From Gammaproteobacteria bacterium (GTDB taxonomy: Bacteria; Pseudomonadota; Gammaproteobacteria; Burkholderiales; Burkholderiaceae_C), in NCBI GenBank assembly GCA_018815325.1, contig JAHIYE010000016.1:62001-126000 (forward strand): DNA of 64,000 nt, given 5' to 3'. How positions within the stretch are numbered: the stretch's first letter is position 1; each line of letters starts with the position of its first letter. A model generated the notes under the pieces. It saw only the letters and a program-made list of their open reading frames with translations, was not told where the DNA came from and ran no database searches. Of the stretch, positions 7,835-17,709 are shown piece by piece. Both the position numbers and the translations under genes were made by a program.

Positions 7835-10480
7835 TCACAGCTTGGCAGCCACCCAGCCCTGCACACTCGCCAGCGCTGCGGGCAAGCCAGCCGGCTCAGT
7901 CCCCCCCGCCATGGCCATGTCGGGTTTGCCACCGCCCTTGCCCCCGACCTGCTGGGCCACAAAGTTGACCAGCTCCCCAGCCTTGACCTTGCCCACACTG
8001 TCGGCCGTCACACCTGCGGCGAGTTGCACCTTGTCACCCTCCACGGCGGCCAGTACGATGATCGCGGTCTTGAGCTTGTCCTTGAGTTTGTCCAGCGTGT
8101 CGCGCAGGGATTTGGCATCTGCGCCCGTGAGCAGCGCCGCAAGCACCTTGACCCCTTTGACGTCCACTGCCTGTGTCAGCAGCTCATCGCCCTGGGCCGA
8201 AGCCAGACGCCCTTTGAGTGCTGTCAGCTGTTTTTCCAGATCACGTACCTGGTCCATCATCGCCTCCACCCTGGCAGGCACTTCACCGGGGGTCACCTTC
8301 AGCGTGCCTGCCACCCCTCCCAGCGTGGCCTCCATGTCCTGCACATAGTCGAGCGCCGCCATGCCCGTGGTCGCCTCGATTCGGCGTACGCCTGCGGCAA
8401 CGCCACCCTCTGCCGTGATCGTGAAAAAGCCAATGTCGCCCGTGCGCTGCACATGCGTGCCGCCGCAGAGCTCACGACTGGTGCCAATGTCAAGCACGCG
8501 CACGGTGTCGCCATACTTCTCGCCAAACAGCATCACGGCACCGGTCTTCTGGGCCGACTCGATGTCCATCACGCGGGCCTGCGTAGCCGCATTGGCCAGG
8601 ATTTCGGCATTGACACGGGCTTCAATCTCGCGAATCTGAGCATCGGTGACCGGCGCGTTGTGCACGAAGTCAAAGCGCGTTTTCTCAGCATCCACCAGCG
8701 AGCCCTTTTGCTGAACATGCTCACCCAGCACTTCGCGCAAGGCCTTGTGCATGATGTGAGTGACGCTGTGGTTGCGCATGGTGGCCGCGCGCAGCGTGGT
8801 GTTCACCTGCGCCGTCACCGTGTCGCCCACATTGAGCGTGCCCTGGGCGAGGCTGCCCTGGTGGCCAAACACATCCGCCTTGATCTTCTGGGTGTCGCCC
8901 ACCACGAAGGTGGCAGAGCCGCTGACCAGCGTGCCCTCATCACCCACCTGGCCACCGCTCTCGGCGTAAAAAGGCGTGCTATCCAGCACGACCACGCCAG
9001 TTTGACCTGCTTTCAAGGCTGCAACCGGCGTACCTTCTGCGTAGAGCGCTACGATTTTTGCAGTAGCTTCAAGCCTGTCGTAACCCACAAAGGTATTGCC
9101 AGCACCGGTGTACTCCAGCGCACGGTCCATCTTGAACTTGCCGGCCGCACGGGCCTGGGCCTTCTGCTTGTCCATCGCGGCGTTGAAACCGGCCTCATCC
9201 ACCGAGAGCTCACGTTCACGGCACACATCCGCCGACAGGTCGAGCGGGAAGCCATAGGTGTCGTGCAGCTTGAAGGCCACCTCGCCCGGCAACACCTTCT
9301 GCCCGCCGGCCAGCGCGGCGTCGAGAATCTCCATGCCATTTTCCAGCGTCTCGAAAAAACGCTCTTCCTCGGCCTTGAGTACCTCGGTGATGCGCTTTTC
9401 GTCGGCCTTGAGCTTCGGATAGGCATCGCCCATGAGCTTGACCAGATCGTGCACCAGCTTGTGGAAGAAGGGGGTCTTCTTGCCCAGCTTGTAGCCATGG
9501 CGAATGGCGCGGCGCACGATGCGGCGCTGCACATAGCCACGGCCCTCGTTGCCGGGAATCACGCCGTCGCTCACCAGGAAGGCGGTGGCACGGATGTGGT
9601 CGGCGATCACGCGCAGGCTCTTGTTGTTCAGGTCTTTCTCGCCAGTCTCGCGCGACGCGGCCTTGATCAACTTGTCAAAGATGTCGATCTCGTAGTTGCT
9701 GTGCACGTGCTGCAGGATGGCGGCCAGACGCTCCAGACCCATGCCGGTGTCCACGCAGGGCGCGGGCAGCGGCTTGACCGAGCCGTCGGGTTGCATGTCG
9801 TACTGCATGAACACGTTGTTCCAGATCTCGATGTAGCGGTCACCATCCTGCTCCGGGCTGCCCGGAGGGCCACCGGCGATCTCGGGGCCGTGGTCGTAGA
9901 AAATCTCGCTGCAGGGACCGCAGGGGCCGGTGTCGGCCATCATCCAGAAGTTGTCGCTGGCGTACTTGGCACCCTTGTTGTCGCCAATGCGCACCACGCG
10001 CTCGGGTGGCAGGCCGATCTCCTTGGTCCAGATGTCGTAGGCCTCGTCGTCGTCGATATAGACCGTGGCCCAGAGCTTGTCAGCCGGCAGCTTGTAGACC
10101 TCGGTCAGCAGCTCCCACGCCCACTTCAGGCTTTCACGCTTGAAATAATCGCCAAAGCTCCAGTTGCCCAGCATTTCGAAGAAGGTGTGGTGGCGGGCGG
10201 TGTAACCCACGTTCTCCAGGTCGTTGTGCTTGCCGCCCGCCCGCAGGCAGGCCTGTACCGAGGCCGCCCGCACATAGGAACGCTTGTCGACGCCGAGGAA
10301 CACGTCCTTGAACTGCACCATGCCCGAGTTGGTGAACATCAGCGTCGGATCGTTGCCGGGAACGAGCGGACTGGAGGCCACCACGGTGTGTCCCTTGGAC
10401 TCGAAAAAGTCGAGAAAGGTCTTGCGGATGTCGGCAACGGTGAATTTGGGATGGCTCATTTTTTTTTGGAATGTGACCAT
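7835..10480 (-). CDS. alaS: Alanyl-tRNA synthetase
   Basis: Alanine-tRNA ligase of about 881 residues, full length for the family. Seen are the class II catalytic core at the N terminus ([40 protein letters not shown]), the [17 protein letters not shown] tRNA-recognition stretch, and the editing domain with the metal-binding HSVTH and CGGTH motifs. The C-terminal oligomerisation region ends in [15 protein letters not shown]. Two starts are possible. ATG 10480 has an excellent GAGGG ribosome site 7 bp upstream; ATG 10459 gives the more usual MSHPKFTV end but follows a run of nine A and has no clear ribosome site. I chose 10480. The gene is convergent with the acyltransferase gene. Confidence 0.97.
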   Translation of the reverse strand: MVTFQKKMSHPKFTVADIRKTFLDFFESKGHTVVASSPLVPGNDPTLMFTNSGMVQFKDVFLGVDKRSYVRAASVQACLRAGGKHNDLENVGYTARHHTFFEMLGNWSFGDYFKRESLKWAWELLTEVYKLPADKLWATVYIDDDEAYDIWTKEIGLPPERVVRIGDNKGAKYASDNFWMMADTGPCGPCSEIFYDHGPEIAGGPPGSPEQDGDRYIEIWNNVFMQYDMQPDGSVKPLPAPCVDTGMGLERLAAILQHVHSNYEIDIFDKLIKAASRETGEKDLNNKSLRVIADHIRATAFLVSDGVIPGNEGRGYVQRRIVRRAIRHGYKLGKKTPFFHKLVHDLVKLMGDAYPKLKADEKRITEVLKAEEERFFETLENGMEILDAALAGGQKVLPGEVAFKLHDTYGFPLDLSADVCRERELSVDEAGFNAAMDKQKAQARAAGKFKMDRALEYTGAGNTFVGYDRLEATAKIVALYAEGTPVAALKAGQTGVVVLDSTPFYAESGGQVGDEGTLVSGSATFVVGDTQKIKADVFGHQGSLAQGTLNVGDTVTAQVNTTLRAATMRNHSVTHIMHKALREVLGEHVQQKGSLVDAEKTRFDFVHNAPVTDAQIREIEARVNAEILANAATQARVMDIESAQKTGAVMLFGEKYGDTVRVLDIGTSRELCGGTHVQRTGDIGFFTITAEGGVAAGVRRIEATTGMAALDYVQDMEATLGGVAGTLKVTPGEVPARVEAMMDQVRDLEKQLTALKGRLASAQGDELLTQAVDVKGVKVLAALLTGADAKSLRDTLDKLKDKLKTAIIVLAAVEGDKVQLAAGVTADSVGKVKAGELVNFVAQQVGGKGGGKPDMAMAGGTEPAGLPAALASVQGWVAAKL

Positions 10481-10684
10481 GCGCCTGCCCTCAAAGGCTC
10501 CAGATCGCATGTAAACGCTTGATTTGCTTTAACAAATGATTATAAGTTTGGCGGCATGAAGAAACGTCCGCGACAGGGACAATGACCTGCGTTACGAATG
10601 CAGCCAGGAATGCTGGCAAAATTGTTCGATTCAGCTCAGCTTATCAACAGGCTCACAGCGCCACTCCAATAAAGGGACAAAAGC

Positions 10685-12163
10685 ATGGACATGAAAACCT
10701 CCCCCCTCGCGCAGCTCAAGGACCCCACACTGCTCAAGACCGACGCCCTGATCAACGGCCAGTGGATCAAGGGTGGCAGCCGCTTTGACGTGCTCGACCC
10801 CTCCAATGGCAGCAAACTCGCCGATGTGGCCAACCTGGGGCCCAAGGAGGCTGAGGCGGCCATCACTGCCGCCAATGCGGCCTGGCCCGCCTGGCGCAGC
10901 AAGACCGGCAAGGAGCGCCATGGCATCCTGATGAAATGGTTCAACCTGCTGATGGCCAACCAGGAGGACCTGGGCCGCATCATGACCGCCGAGCAGGGCA
11001 AGCCCTTCCCCGAAGCCAAGGGCGAAGTCGCCTATGGCGCCAGCTTTGTCGAATGGTTTGCAGAGGAAGCCAAGCGCGTCAATGGCGAAACCCTGCCGCC
11101 GTGGGACAACAACCGCCGCCTGATGGTCATCAAGCAGCCGATCGGTGTGTGTGCAGCGATCACGCCATGGAACTTCCCGCTGGCCATGATCACGCGCAAG
11201 GTGGCCCCGGCGCTGGCCGCAGGCTGTCCGGTCATCATCAAACCTGCCGAGCTCACACCCTTGACGGCACTGGCCGCAGCCGAACTGGCGATCCGCGCCG
11301 GCATCCCGGCTGGCGTGCTCAACATGATCACGGCCGACAGCGCCAACAGCATTGCGGTGGGCAAGGTACTGTGCGCCAGTGATGTGGTGCGCCACATCAG
11401 CTTCACCGGCTCAACGGAGGTGGGCCGCATCCTGATGGCGCAGAGCGCACCGACCGTCAAGAAAATGTCGCTGGAGCTGGGTGGCAACGCGCCCTTCATC
11501 GTGTTCGATGATGCCGACATTGACTCCGCTGTAGAAGGCGCGATGGCCAGCAAGTACCGCAATGCCGGGCAGACCTGCGTCTGTGCCAACCGCATCTATG
11601 TGCAGGATGGTGTGTACGACCAATTCGTCGAGAAATTTGCCGCCAAGGTGCGCACCGTCAAGGTGGGCAATGGCTTTGAGGACGGCGTGTCGCAGGGTCC
11701 GCTGATCGAGGACGCTGCCGTCGAAAAAGTCGAGCGCCATGTGAAGGATGCCATTGCCAAGGGCGGCAAGGTGCTGGCAGGCGGCAAGAAGCTCAGCGGC
11801 CAGTTCTTCGAGCCCACCGTGATTTCGAATGCCACGTCGGACATGCTTTGCGCCAAGGAGGAAACCTTCGGTCCCTTCGCGCCGGTGTTCCGCTTCAAGA
11901 CCGAGCAGGAGGCGGTTGATGCGGCCAACAACACCGAGTTTGGCCTCGCCAGCTATTTCTACAGCCGCGACATGGGCCGTATCTTCCGCGTCAGCGAGGC
12001 GCTCGAATACGGCATGGTTGGCATCAACGTGGGCATTCTGGCGACGGAGCATGTGCCCTTTGGTGGCGTCAAGCAGTCCGGTCTGGGCCGTGAGGGCTCG
12101 CACCATGGCATGGATGACTACGTCGAAATCAAGTACCTCTGCATCGGCGACATTCTCAAATAA
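10685..12163 (+). CDS. gabD: NAD(P)-dependent succinate-semialdehyde dehydrogenase-like aldehyde dehydrogenase
   Basis: A 492-residue aldehyde dehydrogenase. Cofactor-binding and catalytic motifs are intact: ITPWNFPLAMITRK near residue 160, FTGSTEVGR near 240, the catalytic-glutamate segment LELGGNAPFIVFDDAD near 262, and the catalytic cysteine in NAGQTCVCANRIYV near 297. The close match to GabD-type sequences (KEETFGPFAPVFRF, FGGVKQSGLGREGS) suggests oxidation of succinate semialdehyde to succinate, though glutarate semialdehyde is also possible. GGGA lies 10 bp before ATG 10685. No 4-aminobutyrate transaminase adjoins it, so it appears to be transcribed alone. Confidence 0.88.
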   Translation: MDMKTSPLAQLKDPTLLKTDALINGQWIKGGSRFDVLDPSNGSKLADVANLGPKEAEAAITAANAAWPAWRSKTGKERHGILMKWFNLLMANQEDLGRIMTAEQGKPFPEAKGEVAYGASFVEWFAEEAKRVNGETLPPWDNNRRLMVIKQPIGVCAAITPWNFPLAMITRKVAPALAAGCPVIIKPAELTPLTALAAAELAIRAGIPAGVLNMITADSANSIAVGKVLCASDVVRHISFTGSTEVGRILMAQSAPTVKKMSLELGGNAPFIVFDDADIDSAVEGAMASKYRNAGQTCVCANRIYVQDGVYDQFVEKFAAKVRTVKVGNGFEDGVSQGPLIEDAAVEKVERHVKDAIAKGGKVLAGGKKLSGQFFEPTVISNATSDMLCAKEETFGPFAPVFRFKTEQEAVDAANNTEFGLASYFYSRDMGRIFRVSEALEYGMVGINVGILATEHVPFGGVKQSGLGREGSHHGMDDYVEIKYLCIGDILK

Positions 12164-12395
12164 AATTCGCTAGCCCTGCATAGCCCAGCCTCCCGACTGA
12201 GGCCGCGGTAGTGCACAGCTTTCAAAAAGAACATCCAAATATAAGGATAAACACTTAGATCGGTTTTCCACACTCGGCAATACCATGGGCCATGCTTGGG
12301 AACTGTAATTTACAGAGGGGCGAGGTGGCTCTTGTACAGATTCTCATACCCTTGTTAATTTTTCCAATATCTAAATACTCTAGGAGACATCACAA

Positions 12396-12818
12396 ATGCA
12401 GCACAAATCATTCCTTTTGGGACTACTGATTGCCGTCAGCACTTTGTTCACAGGCTGTGCCACCACACCCCCCCCAAAAGAAAAGGTTGTCTTTCAAGTT
12501 AGCAACAATGATGCTGGTAAATGGAATCTGGCACTCAACAATGCCAAGAATGTCCAGGACTCATATGGCGCCGACAAGGTGGAAGTTGAGATTGTGGTTT
12601 ACGGTCCCGGCATTGGAATGCTCAAGGCTGAGTCTCCAACAGCTAATCGCGTAACTGCAGCCACCCTGGCAGGCATTCAGATCGTGGCTTGCGAAAACAC
12701 CATGGCGGCGCAAAAGCTCACCAAGGCCGACATGAACCCTGCCGTTGGCTATGTGCCCGCCGGTGTGGTCGAACTGATGGCGCGCCAGAAGCAAGGATGG
12801 GCTTACATTCGCCCTTGA
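12396..12818 (+). CDS. DsrE-family-like outer-membrane lipoprotein
   Basis: A 140-residue protein with a lipoprotein signal peptide and lipobox LFTGC, so Cys21 should be the lipidated residue. The mature part (VVFQVSNNDAGKWNLALNNAKN near residue 31, KVEVEIVVYGPGIGML, a single later Cys near 100, and a C-terminal YVPAGVVELMARQKQGWAYIRP) has the layout of DsrE/DsrF-like single-domain proteins, which in some species handle sulfur or act in envelope redox functions. AGGAGA stands 8-13 bp upstream of the ATG. No sulfur genes adjoin it, so the function is open. Confidence 0.8.
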   Translation: MQHKSFLLGLLIAVSTLFTGCATTPPPKEKVVFQVSNNDAGKWNLALNNAKNVQDSYGADKVEVEIVVYGPGIGMLKAESPTANRVTAATLAGIQIVACENTMAAQKLTKADMNPAVGYVPAGVVELMARQKQGWAYIRP

Positions 12819-12864
12819 ATCTGTCGGCACTTGCCCTTACAGAAGCTGCCCTGACACTGGCCTC

Positions 12865-12870
12865 TATAAT
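12865..12870 (+). promoter_or_regulatory. -10 element of the tRNA-Gly promoter
   Basis: A perfect TATAAT lies 11 bp before the tRNA. No good -35 hexamer is seen at 16-18 bp spacing, so the assignment rests on the -10 and its position. Confidence 0.5.
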
Positions 12871-12881
12871 CCGGGGCACAT

Positions 12882-12955
12882 GCGGGTGTAGTTCAATGGT
12901 AGAACGGCAGCTTCCCAAGCTTCATACGAGGGTTCGATTCCCTTCACCCGCTCCA
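12882..12955 (+). tRNA. tRNA-Gly, anticodon CCC
   Basis: A complete 74-nt tRNA with encoded CCA. The acceptor stem is GCGGGTG/CACCCGC, the D arm is GTTCAATGGTAGAAC, the anticodon loop TTCCCAA occupies 12912-12918 with CCC at 12914-12916, and the T arm is GAGGGTTCGATTCCCTT. The anticodon stem has one C/T mismatch. A hairpin terminator follows directly. Confidence 0.97.
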
Positions 12956-12958
12956 GAT

Positions 12959-12989
12959 AAAAAACGGCCCTTGATGGGCCGTTTTCTTT
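12959..12989 (+). terminator. Rho-independent terminator after tRNA-Gly
   Basis: AAAACGGCCC and GGGCCGTTTT form a 10-bp stem around a short TTGAT loop, followed by a CTTTG run. It lies 4 bp after the tRNA CCA end. Confidence 0.88.
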
Positions 12990-13075
12990 GTCGGTCTCAA
13001 ACCATCTGCTCTGCCCAAATGAGTCTTCAGGACGATCCAGAATAGCCTGGTTTGGGAGGGCGATAAGGTAAAGGC

Positions 13076-13095
13076 CTGAGGCCAACCGGCCTCAG
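13076..13095 (-). terminator. Hairpin overlapping the stop of the CoA-transferase B gene
   Basis: CTGAGGCC, loop AACC, GGCCTCAG make a perfect 8-bp stem. On the minus strand it spans the stop codon (13092-13094) and is followed by GCCTTTACC, a weak U-tract, so it could be a terminator or only a stabilising 3' hairpin. Confidence 0.45.
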
Positions 13096-13730
13096 ATCAG
13101 CTTGACGCCGGTCTTGGCCTGAACCTGTTCCCGCGTGACGCCGGGAGCGAGTTCAACCAGCTTCAACCCCTCGGGCGTGACGTCCATCACGGCCAGGTCG
13201 GTGATGATGCGGTCCACCACGGCCTTGCCCGTCAGCGGCAATGTGCACTGGGGCAGGATCTTGAGGTCTTCGGTGCCGTCCTTCTTCTTGGCCACATGCT
13301 CCATGAGAATGATCACGCGCGGCACACCGGCGACCAGGTCCATCGCGCCACCCATGCCCTTGATCATCTTGCCCGGGATCATCCAGTTGGCCAGGTCGCC
13401 CTGCTCGCTGACCTGCATGGCGCCGAGAATGGACAGGTTGATCTTGCCGCCGCGGATCATGGCAAAACTCTCGTGGCTGCCGAAGATCGACGAGCCCTTG
13501 ATGGTGGTCACGGTCTGCTTGCCGGCGTTGATGAGGTCGGCGTCCACCTCGTCCTCATAAGGGAACTGGCCGATACCGAGCATGCCATTTTCGCTTTGCA
13601 GCCACACCTCCATGTGGTCAGGCACGTGGTTGGCCACCTGCGTGGGAATACCGATACCGAGGTTCACATAGAAACCGTCTTCGAGTTCTTTCGCGGCACG
13701 CGCCGCCATTTGGTCTTGGGTCCAGGACAT
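13092..13730 (-). CDS. scoB: 3-oxoacid CoA-transferase, subunit B
   Basis: A 212-residue beta subunit of a class I CoA transferase. The catalytic glutamate lies in [11 protein letters not shown], and [19 protein letters not shown] and [10 protein letters not shown] are typical of SCOT-B/PcaJ/AtoA proteins. With subunit A it should move CoA from succinyl-CoA to acetoacetate or to 3-oxoadipate. Start 13730 is chosen over an upstream ATG at 13745 because GAGAG lies about 5 bp before it. Its ribosome site overlaps the end of the A-subunit gene, so the two are translationally linked. The substrate is not decided by sequence. Confidence 0.92.
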   Translation of the reverse strand: MSWTQDQMAARAAKELEDGFYVNLGIGIPTQVANHVPDHMEVWLQSENGMLGIGQFPYEDEVDADLINAGKQTVTTIKGSSIFGSHESFAMIRGGKINLSILGAMQVSEQGDLANWMIPGKMIKGMGGAMDLVAGVPRVIILMEHVAKKKDGTEDLKILPQCTLPLTGKAVVDRIITDLAVMDVTPEGLKLVELAPGVTREQVQAKTGVKLI

Positions 13731-13741
13731 GGTGTCTCTCC

Positions 13742-14446
13742 TCAAACTTTGCGATCGCGGGTGGTGCGCTTTTCAATGCGCTTTTCGGGGGTCGGGTTGT
13801 GCACGATGCGGTGCACATAGATGCCGGGCAGATGCACGTCATCCGGGGCCAGTTCTCCCGTGGCCACGATGCGTTCGACTTCCACAATACAAATCTTGCC
13901 CGCCATCGCAGCGGCCGGGTTGAAGTTGCGAGCCGTCAGGTTGAAGCGCAGGTTGCCCGAGCGGTCCGCGATATCAGCCTTGATCAGCGCTACATCAGGC
14001 ACCAGCGAACGCTCCATCACATACGTCTGGCCATCGAATTCACGCAGGTCCTTGCCTTCAGCAACCATGGTGCCGACACCGGTCTTGGTGAAAAAGGCCG
14101 GAATGCCCGCACCACCAGAGCGCAGCTTCTCGGCCAGCGTTCCCTGGGGCGTGAACTCCAGCTCAAGTTCGCCCGCGAGGTATTGGCGCTCGAACTCCTT
14201 GTTCTCGCCCACATAGCTGGAGATCATCTTCTTGACCTGGCGGGTCTGCAGCAGCTTGCCCAGGCCAAAATCGTCGACCCCGGCGTTATTGGAGATCACG
14301 GTGAGGTCTTTCACGCCGGCATCGCGCACCGCATCAATCAGTGCCTCGGGGATGCCGCACAGGCCAAAGCCGCCCACAGCCAGGAGCTGCCCGTCCTTGA
14401 CCACGCCCTCGATGGCCTTGGCTGCGCTCGGATAAATCTTGTTCAC
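13742..14446 (-). CDS. scoA: 3-oxoacid CoA-transferase, subunit A
   Basis: A 234-residue alpha subunit of a class I CoA transferase, with the glycine-rich [14 protein letters not shown] loop near residue 25, [15 protein letters not shown] near 50, and [16 protein letters not shown] near 115, all standard for the SCOT-A/PcaI family. It is the first gene of a two-gene operon with subunit B and is transcribed away from a PAS-LuxR regulator 96 bp upstream. That regulator is the likely control gene (inference from layout). AGGAG lies about 6 bp before the ATG. Confidence 0.93.
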   Translation of the reverse strand: MNKIYPSAAKAIEGVVKDGQLLAVGGFGLCGIPEALIDAVRDAGVKDLTVISNNAGVDDFGLGKLLQTRQVKKMISSYVGENKEFERQYLAGELELEFTPQGTLAEKLRSGGAGIPAFFTKTGVGTMVAEGKDLREFDGQTYVMERSLVPDVALIKADIADRSGNLRFNLTARNFNPAAAMAGKICIVEVERIVATGELAPDDVHLPGIYVHRIVHNPTPEKRIEKRTTRDRKV

Positions 14447-14481
14447 GCCACTCTCCTTTGAAGAATCAATTCCCGTACGAT

Positions 14482-14504
14482 ACTACCTAACTGGCTACGT
14501 AGTT
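14482..14504. promoter_or_regulatory. Inverted repeat between scoA and the PAS-LuxR gene
   Basis: ACTAC (14482-14486) and GTAGT (14499-14503) are inverted around 12 bp, and a second nested pair AACT/AGTT spans 14489-14504. It sits in the 96-bp divergent intergenic space and is a candidate operator for the adjacent LuxR-type regulator. Confidence 0.4.
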
Positions 14505-14542
14505 CCCCCTAAAGTCCAACCCCATGTTTTGTCCTGCTGCTG

Positions 14543-15097
14543 ATGGAAGTTGATTACCGCCTTGCCTTCGAGCTGTGCCCGGTCGGGATGGTGCTGTCGC
14601 GCCAACGCATGATTGTGGACTGCAACCGCCATTTGTGCGAGATGTTCGGCGCCGACCGCGAACAACTTGTCGGTCAGTCATTCCAGGTGCTCTACCCGAG
14701 TGCAGACGAGTTCGAGCGAACTGGCTCGCGGATTGCGCCCATGCTGAGTCGCAACGGCAGCTACGCAGACGACCGCATCATGAAGCGTGTCGATGGCCGC
14801 TTCAAGGGCGAAACCTTCTGGTGCCATGTGACCGGCCGTGCCCTGAACCGCGAGGCGCCACACGAATCGGGCATCTGGACCTTCGAGGACCTGTCCTCCC
14901 TGCGCCCGGTCAAGGCCGAGCTCACGCCACGGGAACGCGAGGTCGCGGCTTACCTGATGCAGGGCCTGACCTCCAAGGAAATCGGCAAGGTACTGAGCAT
15001 CAGCCACCGTACGGTGGAGATCTATCGGGCCCGCCTCATGCGCAAATACAAGGCCTCCACCACCGCCGACCTCGTGCACAAGCTGATGGCGGGCTGA
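14543..15097 (+). CDS. PAS-LuxR transcriptional regulator
   Basis: A 184-residue regulator. Residues about 5-115 form a PAS sensor domain (RMIVDCNRHLCEMFGADREQLVGQSFQVLYP is a PAS core, with RRVDG/GRFKGETFWCHVTGR-like segments after it). Residues about 122-184 are a LuxR/GerE helix-turn-helix (LTPREREVAAYLMQGLTSKEIG, SHRTVEIYRARLMRKY). There is no receiver domain, so it likely senses a ligand or redox signal directly. It is divergent from scoAB and shares a palindrome-containing spacer with it, which suggests control of that operon. No strong ribosome site precedes the ATG. Confidence 0.85.
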   Translation: MEVDYRLAFELCPVGMVLSRQRMIVDCNRHLCEMFGADREQLVGQSFQVLYPSADEFERTGSRIAPMLSRNGSYADDRIMKRVDGRFKGETFWCHVTGRALNREAPHESGIWTFEDLSSLRPVKAELTPREREVAAYLMQGLTSKEIGKVLSISHRTVEIYRARLMRKYKASTTADLVHKLMAG

Positions 15098-15173
15098 GGC
15101 GGGAAGAAGCATCAAGCCAGCGCCACGCCAGCGGGGCACAGGATAATCAACCCATTCAACCAGAGGAGACAAG

Positions 15174-15746
15174 ATGAGCCACTACCCCGCCCCTGAACTC
15201 AAGGATGTGCCCGAAGACATCCGCGCCAAGATACTCGAAGTGCAGGAAAAAGCCGGCTTCGTGCCCAATGTGTTTCTGGCACTGGCACGCCGCCCGGCCG
15301 AGTGGCGGGCCTTCTTTGCCTACCACGATGCGCTCATGCTCAAGGAAGATTCCGGCCTGAGCAAGGGTGACCGCGAGATGATCGTCACGGCCACCAGTGC
15401 AGCCAACCAATGCCTGTACTGTGTGGTGGCGCATGGTGCGATCCTGCGTATCTACGAGAAAAAGCCGCTGGTAGCCGACCAGGTAGCCGTGAACTACCGC
15501 AAGGCCGACATCACCCTGCGCCAGCGCGCCATGCTCGATTTCGCCATGAAGGTCTGCCTGCGCTCATCAGAGATCGAAAGTGCCGACTTCGCCCCCCTCT
15601 ATGCGCATGGCTTTACCGATGAGGACGCCTGGGACATTGCAGCCATCACCGCATTTTTTGGTTTGTCCAACCGCATGGCCTCGTTCAGCAACATGCAACC
15701 CAACCCCGAGTTCTATCTCATGGGCCGGGTACCGAAACAAAAATAG
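15174..15746 (+). CDS. AhpD-like peroxidase-related protein (carboxymuconolactone decarboxylase fold)
   Basis: A 190-residue alpha-helical protein with the AhpD-type redox motif: Cys80 and Cys83 in NQCLYCVVAHG with His87. It belongs to the uncharacterised peroxidase-related subgroup of the CMD fold (ends in NPEFYLMGR). Such proteins use the CxxC pair in thiol-dependent peroxide reduction. AGAGGAGA lies 5-12 bp before the ATG. It is co-directional with the PAS-LuxR gene 76 bp upstream. It is not likely to be a true carboxymuconolactone decarboxylase because the CxxC pair is present. Confidence 0.85.
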   Translation: MSHYPAPELKDVPEDIRAKILEVQEKAGFVPNVFLALARRPAEWRAFFAYHDALMLKEDSGLSKGDREMIVTATSAANQCLYCVVAHGAILRIYEKKPLVADQVAVNYRKADITLRQRAMLDFAMKVCLRSSEIESADFAPLYAHGFTDEDAWDIAAITAFFGLSNRMASFSNMQPNPEFYLMGRVPKQK

Positions 15747-15769
15747 AACCTGCCATCGGTGCGCGTAGT

Positions 15770-15825
15770 TTGCTACATTTTCAGTAGCTAACTGCGCTTT
15801 ACCGGAAAAGGCTAGCGCCTGATTT
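15770..15825. repeat. Dispersed GCTA...TAGC repeat, copy B
   Basis: The 17-mer GCTACATTTTCAGTAGC begins at 15772 and is followed by a GCGC...GCTAGCGCC hairpin-like segment and ATTT. It lies between the convergent AhpD-like and YhgE/Pip genes, as expected for an intergenic dispersed repeat. Confidence 0.6.
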
Positions 15826-15831
15826 CATGCC

Positions 15832-17709
15832 TCAAATATCAATGCCGGGCCTGTAATCGGCCCGCTCGACTGTACGCCAGCGCCCGGCAAAGCTTGCCAA
15901 CAATAGCGCAATCAGCCCGCTGGTGACAACCACCGTCCAGGCATGCCACCACCCATTGCCAAAGGCACCGAATAAGCTGGCGCGGAAGGTCTTGACCACC
16001 CAGGTGAAAGGCAGCCAGTCATGCACAGACTGGAAGAAATCGCCCGTGAGCTCGATCGGCATCACCCCGCCGCCAGCGGCCAGTTGCAAGGTCAGCAGCA
16101 GTACCGCGAACAGTTTGCCGGCCTCACCGAAGGCCCGCAACAGCAGGTACACCGTGGCCAGAAACGCCAGCGAGGCAGCCACCATGGACAAGGCGAAAGT
16201 CTGCATATCCGGCACTGCGATGCCCAGCCCGTAGACCAGCATGAGGAAGACCAGCAGGGATTGCAGCAGCACCACCAGCGCAGGCAAGACAAACTTGCCC
16301 AAGGCCTTGGCCAGCATGGGCGCCTGCGCATGCTCTGCCAGCACGGCCCGCATATTGAACAGGTAGACCGACATCACCGCGCCAAGCCACAAGGCCATGG
16401 CCACCATATTGGGGGCAAAGGCACTGCCGTTGTTGGCCACGGGCGCCAGCACCTCCAGTGCGGGCTCAACCGAATCGGCCAGACCGCGGGCGCTGCCATC
16501 GAGCTTTTCGATCGAGGCCGGCAACACGGATTCCACCAGCGCTACACCCGAACGCAACTTGGCGGCACCCGCTGCCAGATCTCGCCCACTGGCGACGAAC
16601 TGCTCCAGTTGCCGGTCATCCGGCACCTTGTCTGCCAGGGTACGCAAGCCGTCTTCGAGCGCACCCAGACCATCGGCCATCTTTTCGGTGGCGGCATCCA
16701 GCCGGGTTGCACCCCGCACCAGACGACCATTGCCCTCCAGTGCCGTCCCCAGCCCCTCCGTCAGTTGAGCGCCACCCGTTGCCAGTTCTGCAGCGCCTGC
16801 GGATACCTTGTCCCCGACAAAGGGAATGCCGGATGTCTCTTCGCGCATCGTGCTGGCGCCATCGGTCAATTTGCGCGCACCTGCCTGCAGTTGCTCCAAA
16901 CCGGAACCCAGCTCCTTCTGGCGCGCCACCAGCCGCTGCGTACCGGCACGCATGCTCTTGACCTCAGCGTCTGGCGGTAGTTTGGACTCGATGGTCTTGA
17001 TGCCGGAACCTAGCTGCCTGAATCCGCCTGCCAATTGTGCAGACGCACTGCTGTACTGGGCTGCCCCTTCGCTCAACCGGCCGGCCCCGGCACGAACATC
17101 GGCCATACCCGCCTTGAGCCGGGTCAGGCTCTTGCCCGAACCGTCCACCGACAGCAGCACCTGTTCCCAGCGCTTCTCGTTCAGGGCTTCATTGACCTGA
17201 TGCCCCAGATCGGCAGCAAAACGCCTGGCAAATCCTGCCGACGCATAGTTGTTGCCCTCAGACAGCACCACCGTCACCTGCCCCCCACCGGGACGTACCC
17301 CCGGCACGGCACCCGCACTGAAATCCTCGGGAATGATGACGGCGAAAGCCAGGCTGCCGAGCCGGACGGCCTCACGGGCTGCCTGTGCATCGTCCATCGT
17401 GCGAAAACCAAAAGCATCGGTACGAATCAGCTCGGCCACCAGTTCGGCACCCACATTGGTGTCACGCTTCTGGTAACTGTAGCCCTTGTCCAGATTCACA
17501 ATGCCGACCGGCAGCGCATTCGACTTGGCATTGGGGTCCCACACGCTGGAGAGGTAGATCAGCGCATAGGCAGCCGGCACCATTGCGATGGCAATCACGG
17601 CCAGCACCAGCCTGGGGAAGCGCCTGAACAAGGCCAGCTCTGCGCCGGCAATGGCCCGCAGCGATCGCATAAACCCGGCCTGATGTGTTCTTGCATTCAT
17701 GCCCGGCAT
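15832..17709 (-). CDS. YhgE/Pip-family membrane protein
   Basis: A 625-residue membrane protein. One transmembrane segment near residues 30-52 (LVLAVIAIAMVPAAYALIYL) leads into a YhgE/Pip N-terminal region (VGIVNLDKGYSYQ near 87). A long helical section (about 215-400) is made of repeated S/G-A-x-x-L-x-x-G units such as AGARKLTDGASTM and AAELATGGAQLTEG. Five or six C-terminal membrane segments (about 435-610) resemble ABC-2 permeases. Family members include phage-infection proteins and ESX/RND-like accessory exporters; the molecular role here is unknown. The start at 17709 may also be the ATG at 17700. It is transcribed towards the AhpD-like gene. Confidence 0.85.
   Translation of the reverse strand: MPGMNARTHQAGFMRSLRAIAGAELALFRRFPRLVLAVIAIAMVPAAYALIYLSSVWDPNAKSNALPVGIVNLDKGYSYQKRDTNVGAELVAELIRTDAFGFRTMDDAQAAREAVRLGSLAFAVIIPEDFSAGAVPGVRPGGGQVTVVLSEGNNYASAGFARRFAADLGHQVNEALNEKRWEQVLLSVDGSGKSLTRLKAGMADVRAGAGRLSEGAAQYSSASAQLAGGFRQLGSGIKTIESKLPPDAEVKSMRAGTQRLVARQKELGSGLEQLQAGARKLTDGASTMREETSGIPFVGDKVSAGAAELATGGAQLTEGLGTALEGNGRLVRGATRLDAATEKMADGLGALEDGLRTLADKVPDDRQLEQFVASGRDLAAGAAKLRSGVALVESVLPASIEKLDGSARGLADSVEPALEVLAPVANNGSAFAPNMVAMALWLGAVMSVYLFNMRAVLAEHAQAPMLAKALGKFVLPALVVLLQSLLVFLMLVYGLGIAVPDMQTFALSMVAASLAFLATVYLLLRAFGEAGKLFAVLLLTLQLAAGGGVMPIELTGDFFQSVHDWLPFTWVVKTFRASLFGAFGNGWWHAWTVVVTSGLIALLLASFAGRWRTVERADYRPGIDI

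Noticed and set aside
8024-10522. Open frame of about 830 codons on the plus strand opposite alaS
   Set aside because: It mirrors alaS codons and shows no family motif; alaS is unambiguous.
12831-12856. TTGCCC and CTGACA as -35 elements for the tRNA promoter
   Set aside because: The spacings to TATAAT are about 28 and 8 bp, far from the 16-18 bp required.
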